Source: an uncultured Pelagibacteraceae bacterium
GTDB lineage: Bacteria > Pseudomonadota > Alphaproteobacteria > Pelagibacterales > Pelagibacteraceae
Direction of reading: 5' to 3'
Length of the DNA: 64,000 nucleotides
Assembly (NCBI GenBank): GCA_902594255.1
Contig: CACJLN010000002.1
Span: 1-64,000, forward strand
The translations under genes were made by a program, and so were the position numbers. Positions 51,394-59,988 of the stretch are shown one piece after another. The notes under the pieces are model-generated. The model saw only the letters and a program-made list of their open reading frames with translations, ran no database searches and was not told the origin of the DNA. Position 1 is the first letter of the stretch, and each line of letters starts with the position of its first letter.

Positions 51394-52086
51394 ATGGAAA
51401 TTCTAGCATTTGGAGATACTGGTTGGGGTGATGAATTATTTTATGCAACCCTGATGACAATAGCTGTTTCAATAACAGCAATGTTTATAGGTTTTCTTTT
51501 TGCATTAATCTTTACTCCATTAAAATTATCTAAAAACAAGTTTTTAAATTTTATAGCAAATTCCTACACAACTATAATAAGAGGAGTCCCAGAACTATTA
51601 GTAATTTACCTTTTCTTTTTTGGTGGAACTGGCGCAGTTATGTTTGTTGCTTCAATATTTGGATACAATGAATACATTGAGATAAATGCATTTATCACAG
51701 GAGCATTTGCTATTGGAATAATCTCTGGTGCTTATTCAACTGAAGTTTTCAGAGGAGCAATTCAATCAATTGACAAAGGTCAGTTCGAAGCCGCTAATGT
51801 TTTGGGTCTTAATAAATTTAGAAAATTTATCAAAATTGTTTTACCTCAAACATTAAGATTAGCCATTCCAAATCTAAGTAATGTTTGGCAAATAACTCTT
51901 AAAGATACCTCATTAATTTCAGTTACTGGTTTAGTTGAAATAATGAGACAATCTTATATTGCTGCTGGATCAACAAGAGATCCATTATTCTTTTATTCAT
52001 TTGCTGCAGTTTTATATTTATTACTTACCTTTGTGAGCATGAAATTAATCAATAGATTAGAAGTTAGATATAGTAGGGGGTATTGA
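51394..52086 (+). CDS. amino-acid ABC transporter permease (HisQ-like)
   Basis: This 230-residue inner-membrane permease has about five helices and the HisQM-type domain. The EAA loop FEAANVLGLNKFRKFIKIVLPQ is near residue 130, where it would contact an ATPase, and TTIIRGVPELLVIYLFFF near 50 is the family signature. It follows a binding-protein gene and shares one base with the next permease gene (TGATG). No ATPase gene follows in this window, so the transporter must borrow one from elsewhere. Confidence 0.91.
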   Translation: MEILAFGDTGWGDELFYATLMTIAVSITAMFIGFLFALIFTPLKLSKNKFLNFIANSYTTIIRGVPELLVIYLFFFGGTGAVMFVASIFGYNEYIEINAFITGAFAIGIISGAYSTEVFRGAIQSIDKGQFEAANVLGLNKFRKFIKIVLPQTLRLAIPNLSNVWQITLKDTSLISVTGLVEIMRQSYIAAGSTRDPLFFYSFAAVLYLLLTFVSMKLINRLEVRYSRGY

Positions 52087-52757
52087 TGGATCTTGAATTA
52101 ATGATTAATAGTTTTCCTAAATTATTAAGTGCAGCAGCTATAACTTTAAAACTTCTTTCAGTCTCTTTAATAATAGGATTATTCATTGGACTATTTTTTG
52201 CAATTCTTAGAATAAATAAGAATATATTTATAAGTAAATTTGCATATGGATATTCCTATGTTTTTAGAGGCACACCACTTTTAGTGCAAATTTTTATAAT
52301 TTATTTTGGATTAGGTCAGATTGAATATTTAAGATCGACAGTTTTATGGGTAATCTTGAAAGAACCATACTGGTGTGCAATTATTGCTTTTTCTCTAAAC
52401 ACAGGTGCTTACACTTCAGAGATATTAAGATCAGCATTTCAAACTATTAAACCTGGAATGATAGAGGCAGGTAAAAGTTTAGGTATCTCAAATAAAGTAA
52501 TCTTTTTTAAAATTCAGATACCTATCGCTATCAGACAATCTTTACCAGCCTATGGAAACGAAATTATTCTAATGATGAAAGGAACTTCTTTAGCCAGCAC
52601 AGTCACAATAATGGATCTTACAGGTGTTGCAAAATATATAATATCAACTACTTTTAAACCAATTGAAGTTTTTATAGTTGCTGGGGGCATTTACCTATTA
52701 ATGACTTTTATAATTCACAATGTAATAAAGTTCTTAGAAAAAAAATATAGTTATTAA
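52086..52757 (+). CDS. amino-acid ABC transporter permease (HisM-like)
   Basis: This 223-residue permease is paired with the preceding gene. It has YVFRGTPLLVQIFIIYFGLG near residue 58, a GAYTSEILRSAFQTIKPGMIEAGKSLG block near 110 with the EAA loop, and five helices. I use ATG 52086, which overlaps the stop of the previous gene by one base; an upstream TTG is unnecessary. The gene ends in a four-base overlap with a convergent minus-strand gene, so no ATPase can follow directly. Confidence 0.91.
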   Translation: MDLELMINSFPKLLSAAAITLKLLSVSLIIGLFIGLFFAILRINKNIFISKFAYGYSYVFRGTPLLVQIFIIYFGLGQIEYLRSTVLWVILKEPYWCAIIAFSLNTGAYTSEILRSAFQTIKPGMIEAGKSLGISNKVIFFKIQIPIAIRQSLPAYGNEIILMMKGTSLASTVTIMDLTGVAKYIISTTFKPIEVFIVAGGIYLLMTFIIHNVIKFLEKKYSY

Positions 52758-53143
52758 TATTTTGTATATTCTTTGATTTCTTTTATTTTTGAACCAGTAT
52801 GATTATTGATTTCTAATTTTATTTTTGCACGGTCATCATTTAAAAAATGAACATCTCTTGATAGTTTAATGAATTTTTCTCCAAAATCTTTTTTTTTTTC
52901 ACATAACCTTTTTTCATCTTCAATTAACCAAAGTTTAGAGTTTATTTCTTTAAGTGATTGGTAAAGTTTTTTAAGTTTATCATCATACTTTATATTATTC
53001 TCTAATTGATCTTTTAAAATAGAATGCTCGTTATTAATAAATTTTAATTTTTCAGTATCTTTTATCTTTTCCTTTTTAATCTCTAAAATTGAAATTTTAT
53101 CTAAAAGTTCTCCAATTGAAACTTCTACTATAATTTTATTCAT
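52754..53143 (-). CDS. coiled-coil protein, DUF6165-like
   Basis: This 129-residue, highly charged, almost wholly helical protein starts IIVEVSIGELLDKISILEIKKEKI and continues with heptad-like patterns to the end. The opening VSxGELLDKISILEIK is, as far as I recall, that of the DUF6165 family, often found among glycosyltransferase genes. Its function is unknown. It is divergent, 32 bp away, from a heptosyltransferase-like gene, which supports a link to surface glycan or tetratricopeptide-glycosyltransferase systems. Confidence 0.68.
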   Translation of the reverse strand: MNKIIVEVSIGELLDKISILEIKKEKIKDTEKLKFINNEHSILKDQLENNIKYDDKLKKLYQSLKEINSKLWLIEDEKRLCEKKKDFGEKFIKLSRDVHFLNDDRAKIKLEINNHTGSKIKEIKEYTKY

Positions 53144-53175
53144 AAAATTTAATACTGTGCTATCTTGTTATAAAT

Positions 53176-54114
53176 ATGTCTAATATTTTAATTATAAAAC
53201 ACGGATCATTAGGAGATATAGCTCAAGCAAGTGGTGCTATTCAAGACATATCTGAGAATCACAAAAATAGTAAAATATATTTAATGACAACAAAACCTTA
53301 CTTTGAATTATTCAAGAAAAATCCTTACGTAAATGAGGTGATCTTAGACAAAAGGTTACCAAAATATAATTTGATCTATTTATATTTTTTAATGCGAGAG
53401 CTTAAGAAGTATAGTTTTTCAAAAGTTTTTGATCTTCAAAACTCCTCAAGGACCTCTTTTTATAAAAATATACTTTTCCCAAAAGCCAATAAAAATATTT
53501 GGTCTAGTACCAAGACAACTTTACCAGAGGACAAGAATAAAGAAAAATTTGATAAAGGTTCAGTTCTAGATAGATTTAACCATCAATTAAAAGATTCTGG
53601 ATTAAATACAATTAACACACTTAAACCTAATTTTAGTTGGGCTTGCACAGAAATTGGTGAAATAAAAAGAAAATATGATTTACAAAAATATATTCTATTA
53701 TTTCCTTTTTGTTCTCCACATCTATCTGTTAAAAAATGGCCTTACTTCGATAAGCTTATTAAACTGATTAAAGACAAGTTTGAAACAGATTATGAAGTTA
53801 TTATAGCACCCGGTCCTAAAGAAATAGATGAAGCTAAAAAATTTGATGCAAAAATAATTTTAGACAACAATAAAGCCTTAAACGTGTCTCAATTAACATC
53901 TCTAATCAAGGAAAGCTCTTTCGTCGTTGCTAACGATACTGGTCCAGCACATATAGCCGCGCATGTTGCAGCAAAAGGCTTAACTTTATTTGGAAAACAC
54001 ACTACTGCTCATAAAGTAAGTATTGAAAGAGAAAATTTTAAATCAATACAAGTGACAGATTTGAATAATCTAAGTGCAAATAAAGTTTTTGAAAGGTTAT
54101 TAGATTTATTGTAA
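53176..54114 (+). CDS. glycosyltransferase family 9 (heptosyltransferase-like)
   Basis: This 312-residue GT-B glycosyltransferase has the start ILIIKHGSLGDIAQASGAIQDI, typical of WaaC/WaaF-type heptosyltransferases. Near the C-terminus, FVVANDTGPAHIAAHVAAKGLTLFG (about 255-279) carries the donor-binding DTGPxH motif. It would add heptose or another sugar to lipopolysaccharide core at the inner membrane. Its end overlaps the convergent GT4 gene by nine bases. The sugar donor is not determined. Confidence 0.9.
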   Translation: MSNILIIKHGSLGDIAQASGAIQDISENHKNSKIYLMTTKPYFELFKKNPYVNEVILDKRLPKYNLIYLYFLMRELKKYSFSKVFDLQNSSRTSFYKNILFPKANKNIWSSTKTTLPEDKNKEKFDKGSVLDRFNHQLKDSGLNTINTLKPNFSWACTEIGEIKRKYDLQKYILLFPFCSPHLSVKKWPYFDKLIKLIKDKFETDYEVIIAPGPKEIDEAKKFDAKIILDNNKALNVSQLTSLIKESSFVVANDTGPAHIAAHVAAKGLTLFGKHTTAHKVSIERENFKSIQVTDLNNLSANKVFERLLDLL

Positions 54115-55188
54115 TATTTTTTTGTAGCTTTCTATAATGTTAGACCAACTAAATTTAGAAGAATATTCTTTAGCATTTTTACCTAACTCTGAATATTTTT
54201 TATTCTCTAACATTAAACTTAAAGATGAATAAATATCTTCAAGCTCATTTCCATCACAAATTAATCCTGTTGCATTATGTTTGATAGCATCAGATGCACC
54301 TCCATCTTTACCACCTAGCGAAGTAACACCGTATTGACCAGCTTCTATATATGCTATTCCAAAACCCTCGACGGACTTTTTGTGAACAATCGAAGGCATT
54401 ACAAATATATTTGACTTTGCTATTAAAGCATTTTTTAAATCATCGCTAATTTCTTTAAAAAACATTACCTGTGAACCTAAATCAAGTTCTTTTACTAAGT
54501 TCTTAATATTTTTTTCCTCTTCACCATAACCTATACAAATATAAACTATATTTGAATAAATTTGCTTTAAGTTTCTTAAAGCCATTAATATTTTTTCATG
54601 ATTTTTTCGTTTGTCAAATCTCGAAACAGTAATGAGACGTGGTGTTTTTATCTTTAATAAACTTTCAACTTTATCCAAAGATTTTTTGTCGAGTTCTTTA
54701 GGAGGGTTTACTCCAGGGTTAATAACAACAACTTTAGCAGGATTAATACCAATACTAATAGCTAGGTCCTTGGTATACTCAGAATTCGCAATTACTTTAT
54801 CAACTTTGTCTAATACTTTTATAATCCTTTTATTCTGTGAGCTATCTTTTGGATGATTAATTTCTTTACCATGAATAAGACAATATTTCTTTCTACTAGA
54901 TTTGATCAATTCTAAACTCTTCCAATGATCAGCGATAATTCCTTGAACTTTACTATTTTTGAGAAACTCATTAATTAATTGAGCCTTTCTTATTTTTCTT
55001 AAAAATTTAATTCCGCCCACTCTTTCAATAGAAAAATTTACATCGCCGTCAAATTCTTTGTGATTTTCGTGGTAATCAGCAAAGACTTTAATCATAAAGT
55101 TTTTTGACATCTCTTTTGATAGACCCCACATTAAACTTTGCATACCTCCTACATCTGGTGGAAAAGATCTTGTAGCGATTATATACAT
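54106..55188 (-). CDS. glycosyltransferase family 4
   Basis: This 360-residue GT-B retaining glycosyltransferase has the N-terminal acceptor loop SFPPDVGGMQSLMWGLS near residue 8. The C-terminal VSRFDKRKNHEKILMAL segment is near 193, followed by the EX7E region VEGFGIAYIEAGQYG near 268, where the donor is held. Such enzymes build lipopolysaccharide core or exopolysaccharide. It shares one base with the stop of the thioredoxin-like gene upstream. The linkage and sugar are not known. Confidence 0.9.
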   Translation of the reverse strand: MYIIATRSFPPDVGGMQSLMWGLSKEMSKNFMIKVFADYHENHKEFDGDVNFSIERVGGIKFLRKIRKAQLINEFLKNSKVQGIIADHWKSLELIKSSRKKYCLIHGKEINHPKDSSQNKRIIKVLDKVDKVIANSEYTKDLAISIGINPAKVVVINPGVNPPKELDKKSLDKVESLLKIKTPRLITVSRFDKRKNHEKILMALRNLKQIYSNIVYICIGYGEEEKNIKNLVKELDLGSQVMFFKEISDDLKNALIAKSNIFVMPSIVHKKSVEGFGIAYIEAGQYGVTSLGGKDGGASDAIKHNATGLICDGNELEDIYSSLSLMLENKKYSELGKNAKEYSSKFSWSNIIESYKKILQ

Positions 55189-55742
55189 TAATTATTTTTC
55201 CACTTAATACCACATCCAGCACTTGGGACTTGATTCTCTGGTCCTTTACCAGTTTCAGCTATTTGTCTCATTGCTTCTAATAAGTCACTATCACCATCTC
55301 TTTGTGGAATTAAATTTTTTAATTCTCTTAGCCTACCTCTATATTGAAGCTCTAAATTTTTATTATAACCAAAAAAATCAGGTGTACATACTGCATCATA
55401 GGTTTTAGCGATCTTTTGAGACTCATCACTTAAATATGGGAAGCTAAATTTGTTTCTTTTTGCAAATTCAATCATGTTTTCAAAAGAGTCCTCTGGATAA
55501 TTTTCTGAATCATTTGAGCATATTGCAACTGAATTAATACCAATTTTTTTCAATTTATTACAATCTTCAACTATATCTTTAGTTACCGCTTTTACATATG
55601 GACAGTGGTTACAAATGAACATTATCAAAGTTCCATTGTCGCCTTTAATATCATTTAGAGAAATTATTTTATTTTCAGTAGATTTAAGCCTGAAGTCATA
55701 AGCCTTTTGACCGAAATCACATATTGGAGTTTGTATTGGCAT
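55188..55742 (-). CDS. thioredoxin-fold redoxin (AhpC/TSA-like)
   Basis: This 184-residue thioredoxin-like protein has the motif FICNHCPYVKAV near residue 44, a CxxC pair in the active-site position, and an AhpC/TSA-type core. It has no signal peptide, so it is cytoplasmic. Homologues are annotated as thioredoxin-family or thiol-peroxidase-like proteins of unclear substrate. The closing GPENQVPSAGCGIKWK is typical of this subgroup. It lies upstream of the GT4 gene with a one-base overlap. Confidence 0.85.
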   Translation of the reverse strand: MPIQTPICDFGQKAYDFRLKSTENKIISLNDIKGDNGTLIMFICNHCPYVKAVTKDIVEDCNKLKKIGINSVAICSNDSENYPEDSFENMIEFAKRNKFSFPYLSDESQKIAKTYDAVCTPDFFGYNKNLELQYRGRLRELKNLIPQRDGDSDLLEAMRQIAETGKGPENQVPSAGCGIKWKNN

Positions 55743-55762
55743 AATGTAATAATATATAAATT

Positions 55763-56275
55763 ATGTTTTACGATTTGAAAGATAAAAAACCAAAAAACTC
55801 AGGGGAAAATTGGGTTGCCCCAAACGCAGTAGTAATCGGTGATGTTACTTTAGAAAAAAATACTAGTATTTGGTTTAATGCAACGTTAAGAGGAGATATT
55901 GAAAATATTCATATTGGGGAAGGATCAAACGTACAAGATGGATGTGTTTTGCATACAGACCCAGGCTGCCCTTTAAAAGTTGGAAAAGATGTAACCGTTG
56001 GACATCTTGTTATGCTTCATGGATGCACAGTAGGAGACAATAGTTTAATTGGCATAGGTGCAGTAATTCTGAATAATGCAAAAATTGGTAAAAATTGTAT
56101 TATTGGTGCAAAAGCTTTAATTACCGAAAATAAAGTAATCCCAGATAATTCATTAGTTGTTGGTTCTCCAGGAAAAGTAGTAAGAGAAGTGACTGAGGAA
56201 GAAAAAAAAGCCGTATTTGAAAACACAAAGCACTATCAAGATAATTGGAAAAAATATTCTAAATCTATATTTTAA
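55763..56275 (+). CDS. gamma-class carbonic-anhydrase-like hexapeptide protein
   Basis: This 170-residue left-handed beta-helix protein of the YrdA/CaiE/gamma-carbonic-anhydrase family has metal-binding histidines in [10 protein letters not shown] (about 65) and [10 protein letters not shown] (about 85). [18 protein letters not shown] is the usual arginine/aspartate segment before them. Whether it acts as a carbonic anhydrase or as a metal-binding acyl-CoA-related protein cannot be decided. It is five bases before a tautomerase gene. Confidence 0.88.
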   Translation: MFYDLKDKKPKNSGENWVAPNAVVIGDVTLEKNTSIWFNATLRGDIENIHIGEGSNVQDGCVLHTDPGCPLKVGKDVTVGHLVMLHGCTVGDNSLIGIGAVILNNAKIGKNCIIGAKALITENKVIPDNSLVVGSPGKVVREVTEEEKKAVFENTKHYQDNWKKYSKSIF

Positions 56276-56280
56276 TTTTT

Positions 56281-56721
56281 ATGCCAACTTATACAGTTAC
56301 AAGCTCAAACTTTAGTATTTCATCAAAACAACAAAAAAAATTAGCTGAAGGTATCACTAAAGTTCATAATGTTGTAACAGGTGCTAATACATATTTTGCC
56401 CAAGTGATATTCAACAAAACAAAAAAGAATAATCATTTCATGGGTGGAAAAAAAGTTAAAGAACCATCGATTTTTTTGTTTGGTCAAATAAGAGCTGGGA
56501 GATCAAAAGCAGTGAAAGACAAATTAATTTCAGATTTAAAGGATATATTAGTAAAAAATTCAAAATTAGATGAAACTCAAGTTTGGGTTTATATTAATGA
56601 CCTACCTCCATCTCAGATGATCGAGTACGGTGCAGTTTTACCGGAATCGGGAAAAGAAAATGAGTGGTTTACGAGCTTACCATCAAAATTAAAGAAAAAA
56701 TTATCAGCTATCGAAAGTTGA
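56281..56721 (+). CDS. tautomerase-superfamily protein, cis-CaaD-like
   Basis: This 146-residue protein starts Met-Pro-Thr-Tyr, so removal of methionine exposes the catalytic N-terminal proline of tautomerases. The double-length chain, with one 4-OT-like half (about 1-70) and a second (about 75-146; IRAGRSKAVKDKL), fits the cis-3-chloroacrylic-acid-dehalogenase group. Known members tautomerise or hydrate unsaturated acids. The natural substrate is unknown. It follows the carbonic-anhydrase-like gene by five bases and ends one base before a convergent gene. Confidence 0.8.
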   Translation: MPTYTVTSSNFSISSKQQKKLAEGITKVHNVVTGANTYFAQVIFNKTKKNNHFMGGKKVKEPSIFLFGQIRAGRSKAVKDKLISDLKDILVKNSKLDETQVWVYINDLPPSQMIEYGAVLPESGKENEWFTSLPSKLKKKLSAIES

Positions 56722-56722
56722 T

Positions 56723-57322
56723 TTAAGGAACTAGCCAAAAATTTTTTTTTGTAATTAAGTCAAATTTTGCTCTGCGATGTCCTTTTGCAGTAAGATATAA
56801 CCATTCAATAGATTTTATTTTACATTTAATCACTGTAAAGTTTTTATAACCTTCCTCACTTTGCTCCATTGTGAAATCGAAATCCTCTAATTTAGATATC
56901 ATTCCAGATGTTGGATTTTCCGATGTAGTCCCAGGGGGACTATCAGTTAAATAACATCTTCGACTTATATGTTGGGTTTTTTTCCAAGATTCCTCTGTTG
57001 TGGAATTTTGATTATTTACTTCACATTCAACTTTTACTCTCAATTGTATCTTTTCTTCTTTATCATAAAAAACTAGTGAAGCTTTATTATTTTTTTTTAG
57101 AATATCTACTTTTGGTGATCTTAAATCAGTATGAAATTGTAACAAATTATTTGCTCTATCTGATTTTCTAAGAACAACAATTCTGCCATCAACTTCATCT
57201 TGATGAGCACAAATGAAAACAGGAATTCTAAAAGGAGAACTCCTGTTAGTTACAGCATCATCGAGCATAGACCAATACTTATTTTGAATTTCAGCTAAAT
57301 CTTCATAGTATGCTGGTTGCAT
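56723..57322 (-). CDS. pyridoxamine 5'-phosphate oxidase-family flavoprotein
   Basis: This 199-residue split-barrel flavin-binding protein has GRIVVLRKSDRANNLLQFHTDLRSPKVD near residue 47, the FMN-binding part, and SRRCYLTDSPPG near 125. RRAKFDL near the C-terminus corresponds to the PNPOx dimer end. It differs from canonical PdxH in having no clear PdxH C-terminal WR pattern, so the substrate is open; some relatives reduce F420 or degrade heme. It is three bases from the dehydrogenase gene upstream. Confidence 0.8.
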   Translation of the reverse strand: MQPAYYEDLAEIQNKYWSMLDDAVTNRSSPFRIPVFICAHQDEVDGRIVVLRKSDRANNLLQFHTDLRSPKVDILKKNNKASLVFYDKEEKIQLRVKVECEVNNQNSTTEESWKKTQHISRRCYLTDSPPGTTSENPTSGMISKLEDFDFTMEQSEEGYKNFTVIKCKIKSIEWLYLTAKGHRRAKFDLITKKNFWLVP

Positions 57323-57325
57323 ACT

Positions 57326-58195
57326 TTACTTTCTAAATCTTTTAATTAAACTTGATGTATCCCAACGATTTCCACCTAAACCTTGAACTTCCTCATAAAA
57401 TTTATCCACAAGTTCTGTAACAGGCAACAATGAACCATTATTTTTGGCTTCATCCATTGCAATTTTTAAATCTTTTCTCATCCAGTCTACTGCAAAACCA
57501 AAATCAAATTTATCATCAATCATTGTTTTATACCTGTTTTCCATTTGCCAAGACTGTGCTGCACCTTTTGAAATTACTTCAATTACATCTTCCATATTCA
57601 ATCCAGCTTTCATTCCAAAGTTGATTCCCTCAGATAATCCTTGAACTAATCCTGCAATACAAATTTGATTAACCATTTTAGCTAATTGTCCACAACCCGC
57701 TTTACCGAGTAATTTCATTTTTTTGCTGTAACAATAAATTTTATCTTTTGCTTTATCAAAGTCAGCTTGATCACCACCAATCATAACTGTTAATGCACCA
57801 TTCTCTGCACCAGCTTGTCCACCAGATACAGGAGCATCTAACGCACCAAAACTATTTTTCTTTGCATATTCATAAATTTCTCTAGCAATTGTTGCTGATG
57901 CTGTGGTGTTATCAATATAAACTGAACCTTTTTTAATTGTTTTAAATGCACCGTTGTCTCCAAATGTTACCTCTCTTAAATCATTATCATTTCCAACACA
58001 GGTAAAAATATATTCAGCATCTTTTGCAGCTTCAGCTGGAGTAACAGCTATTTTACCTTTGTAATCTTTAATCCATTTTTCAGCTTTAGATTTTGTTCTA
58101 TTAAAAACAGTTACATTATGTCCACCTTTTGATATATAACCAGCCATTGGATAACCCATGACACCAAGACCTATGAAAGCAACATTACAACTCAT
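57326..58195 (-). CDS. 3-hydroxyisobutyrate dehydrogenase-family reductase
   Basis: This 289-residue beta-hydroxyacid dehydrogenase has NAD(P)-binding FIGLGVMGYPMAGYI at the N-terminus and the substrate-binding DAPVSGGQAGAENGALTVMIGG near residue 118. The catalytic lysine is in GCGQLAKMVNQICIAG near 171. Family members include MmsB, tartronate semialdehyde reductase and glyoxylate reductases. Context gives no firm clue. It lies upstream of the PNPOx-like gene and is divergent from an MFS transporter gene. Confidence 0.9.
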   Translation of the reverse strand: MSCNVAFIGLGVMGYPMAGYISKGGHNVTVFNRTKSKAEKWIKDYKGKIAVTPAEAAKDAEYIFTCVGNDNDLREVTFGDNGAFKTIKKGSVYIDNTTASATIAREIYEYAKKNSFGALDAPVSGGQAGAENGALTVMIGGDQADFDKAKDKIYCYSKKMKLLGKAGCGQLAKMVNQICIAGLVQGLSEGINFGMKAGLNMEDVIEVISKGAAQSWQMENRYKTMIDDKFDFGFAVDWMRKDLKIAMDEAKNNGSLLPVTELVDKFYEEVQGLGGNRWDTSSLIKRFRK

Positions 58196-58206
58196 AATTT
58201 TTTAAT

Positions 58207-59424
58207 ATGTTTAAAAGTTTAAGTTTAAAAGTAATTATATTTGGATTCATATTTACATTTTTTTCTAGCTTTGGACAGAGTTTTTTTCTTGGTCTTTTTA
58301 ATTCTAGCATACGAGAAGCACTATCTATCACCCAGGGACAATTTGGAACAATTTATGCATCTGCAACTTTAATGAGCAGTTTTTTATTAATTTGGATTGG
58401 AAAAAAAATAGATGATATCAATATATTTAAATTTGCATTTTTTGTTACATTACTTTTATCTTTTTCATGTTTTTTCTTTTCAAAAATTTCTTCAATAACT
58501 TTTCTGTTTATTTCAATTTTTCTCATGAGATTTTCAGGTCAAGGCATGATGTCTCATACTGCAACTACAACAATTTCAAGATATTTTACAAAATCTAGAG
58601 GAAAAGCTTTAAGTACTAGCTGGTTTGGTCTCTCTAGTGCTGAATTTATATTACCTGTTTTGATTGTATATTTACTTACCACCACCTCTTGGCAAAATAT
58701 TTGGATATATATATCAATTTTAGTTTTGATATTTCTTCCAATTACTTCTTTTATTTTAGTAAAAAATTTAAACTTTGAGTCTAGAGAGGAAACAAACAAA
58801 AAAGAATTTAATCAAAAAATAAAACAATGGAAAAGAATTGAAGTTCTAAAAGATTATCGATTTTATATCGTTTGTTTAAATATGTTAGCAATGCCGTGGA
58901 TTGCAACAGGCGTATTTGTTTATCAGTCTTTCATAACAGAATCCAAAGGGTGGGGTACTTATGTAATTGCCCAATCTTTTATGGTTTATTCTGTTTTATC
59001 AGTAATAACTTTACTTCTTGCAGGATTTTTGATTGATAAATTTACAAGTAGAAAATTACTTATTTTTATGAATATTCCATTATTAATTTCAACTATAGTC
59101 TTAATGTATTTTGATATTTCATTTTCAGCTTTTTTATTTTTAGGTTTAATAGGGATATCCAATGGACTTGCAAACGTATTAGGTTCCTCTACATGGGCAG
59201 AAATTTATGGTGTTAGACACATTGGTTCCATAAAAGCTCTAACTACAGCATTAATGGTTTTTTCAACGGCATTTGGTACTGCATTATTTGGTCTTTTAAT
59301 TGATACAGGATTTTCAATAGAACAGGTTGCTTTAGTATCATTTATTTATATTACTTTATCTGCCGTCTTATTGTTTTTTGTCAGAAATAAGCTGAATCCT
59401 AAGTATTTACAAAATTCTCCTTGA
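58207..59424 (+). CDS. MFS transporter
   Basis: This 405-residue major facilitator protein has twelve hydrophobic segments. The loop 2-3 motif (GKKIDD, near residue 66) and a central charged loop (NFESREETNKKEFN, near 190) split the two six-helix halves. RHIGSIKALTTALMVFSTAFG near 340 is typical of the monocarboxylate/oxalate-type MFS group. It probably moves an organic acid. It is divergent, 11 bp away, from the dehydrogenase gene, which could act on the same compound. Confidence 0.87.
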   Translation: MFKSLSLKVIIFGFIFTFFSSFGQSFFLGLFNSSIREALSITQGQFGTIYASATLMSSFLLIWIGKKIDDINIFKFAFFVTLLLSFSCFFFSKISSITFLFISIFLMRFSGQGMMSHTATTTISRYFTKSRGKALSTSWFGLSSAEFILPVLIVYLLTTTSWQNIWIYISILVLIFLPITSFILVKNLNFESREETNKKEFNQKIKQWKRIEVLKDYRFYIVCLNMLAMPWIATGVFVYQSFITESKGWGTYVIAQSFMVYSVLSVITLLLAGFLIDKFTSRKLLIFMNIPLLISTIVLMYFDISFSAFLFLGLIGISNGLANVLGSSTWAEIYGVRHIGSIKALTTALMVFSTAFGTALFGLLIDTGFSIEQVALVSFIYITLSAVLLFFVRNKLNPKYLQNSP

Positions 59425-59455
59425 TTTTTTAAAGATCACTGTGTAGATACTCCGC

Positions 59456-59983
59456 ATGGCTAGAGTTACTGTTGAAGACTGTGTTGATAAAGTTGATAGT
59501 CCCTATGAATTGGTTTTAGTTGCAAAGGAAAGAGCTGCACAACTAAGTTCCGGTGTTGAGCCAACTCTTGATAAAGACAATGACAAAAATACTGTGATTG
59601 CTTTAAGAGAAATAGCTAGTGAAAATGTTAAAGTTCAAGATCTAACAGAAGCTGCAGTATATAAACTACGTAAACATGTAGAGCAAATTGATGAAGGTGC
59701 AGAAGATGACGAGGATATTGGTGATGATTTTGAAAATTTATATAAAGGTGAAATCTCAAAAAGTGGTGCTCCGATTTTACCATCTAAACGAGCACGGAAA
59801 ACTCCTGAGAAAATCCAAGTATCAAAAGACGACTTAGCAGAATTATCAGAAACAGCTAAACCAGAGGTGTTAGATGAAACATTATCTGATGATGCAGGGT
59901 CAGATCAAGCAGATGTATCATTAGAACAAGTTTCTGAAAGCGAAGACAAAGCAGTTGACGATACTGATACTTCAAGTTCCTAG
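59456..59983 (+). CDS. rpoZ: RNA polymerase omega subunit with acidic C-terminal extension
   Basis: This 175-residue protein begins [20 protein letters not shown] and continues with [14 protein letters not shown] and [10 protein letters not shown], the conserved omega core (about residues 1-75) that helps assemble RNA polymerase. About 100 further residues are strongly acidic, with runs of Asp and Glu and a Ser/Thr-rich end, plus a short basic patch ([11 protein letters not shown] near 105). Usual bacterial omega has about 70-130 residues. It stands 31 bases after the MFS gene, without gmk or spoT beside it. Confidence 0.92.
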   Translation: MARVTVEDCVDKVDSPYELVLVAKERAAQLSSGVEPTLDKDNDKNTVIALREIASENVKVQDLTEAAVYKLRKHVEQIDEGAEDDEDIGDDFENLYKGEISKSGAPILPSKRARKTPEKIQVSKDDLAELSETAKPEVLDETLSDDAGSDQADVSLEQVSESEDKAVDDTDTSSS

Positions 59984-59988
59984 AATAA

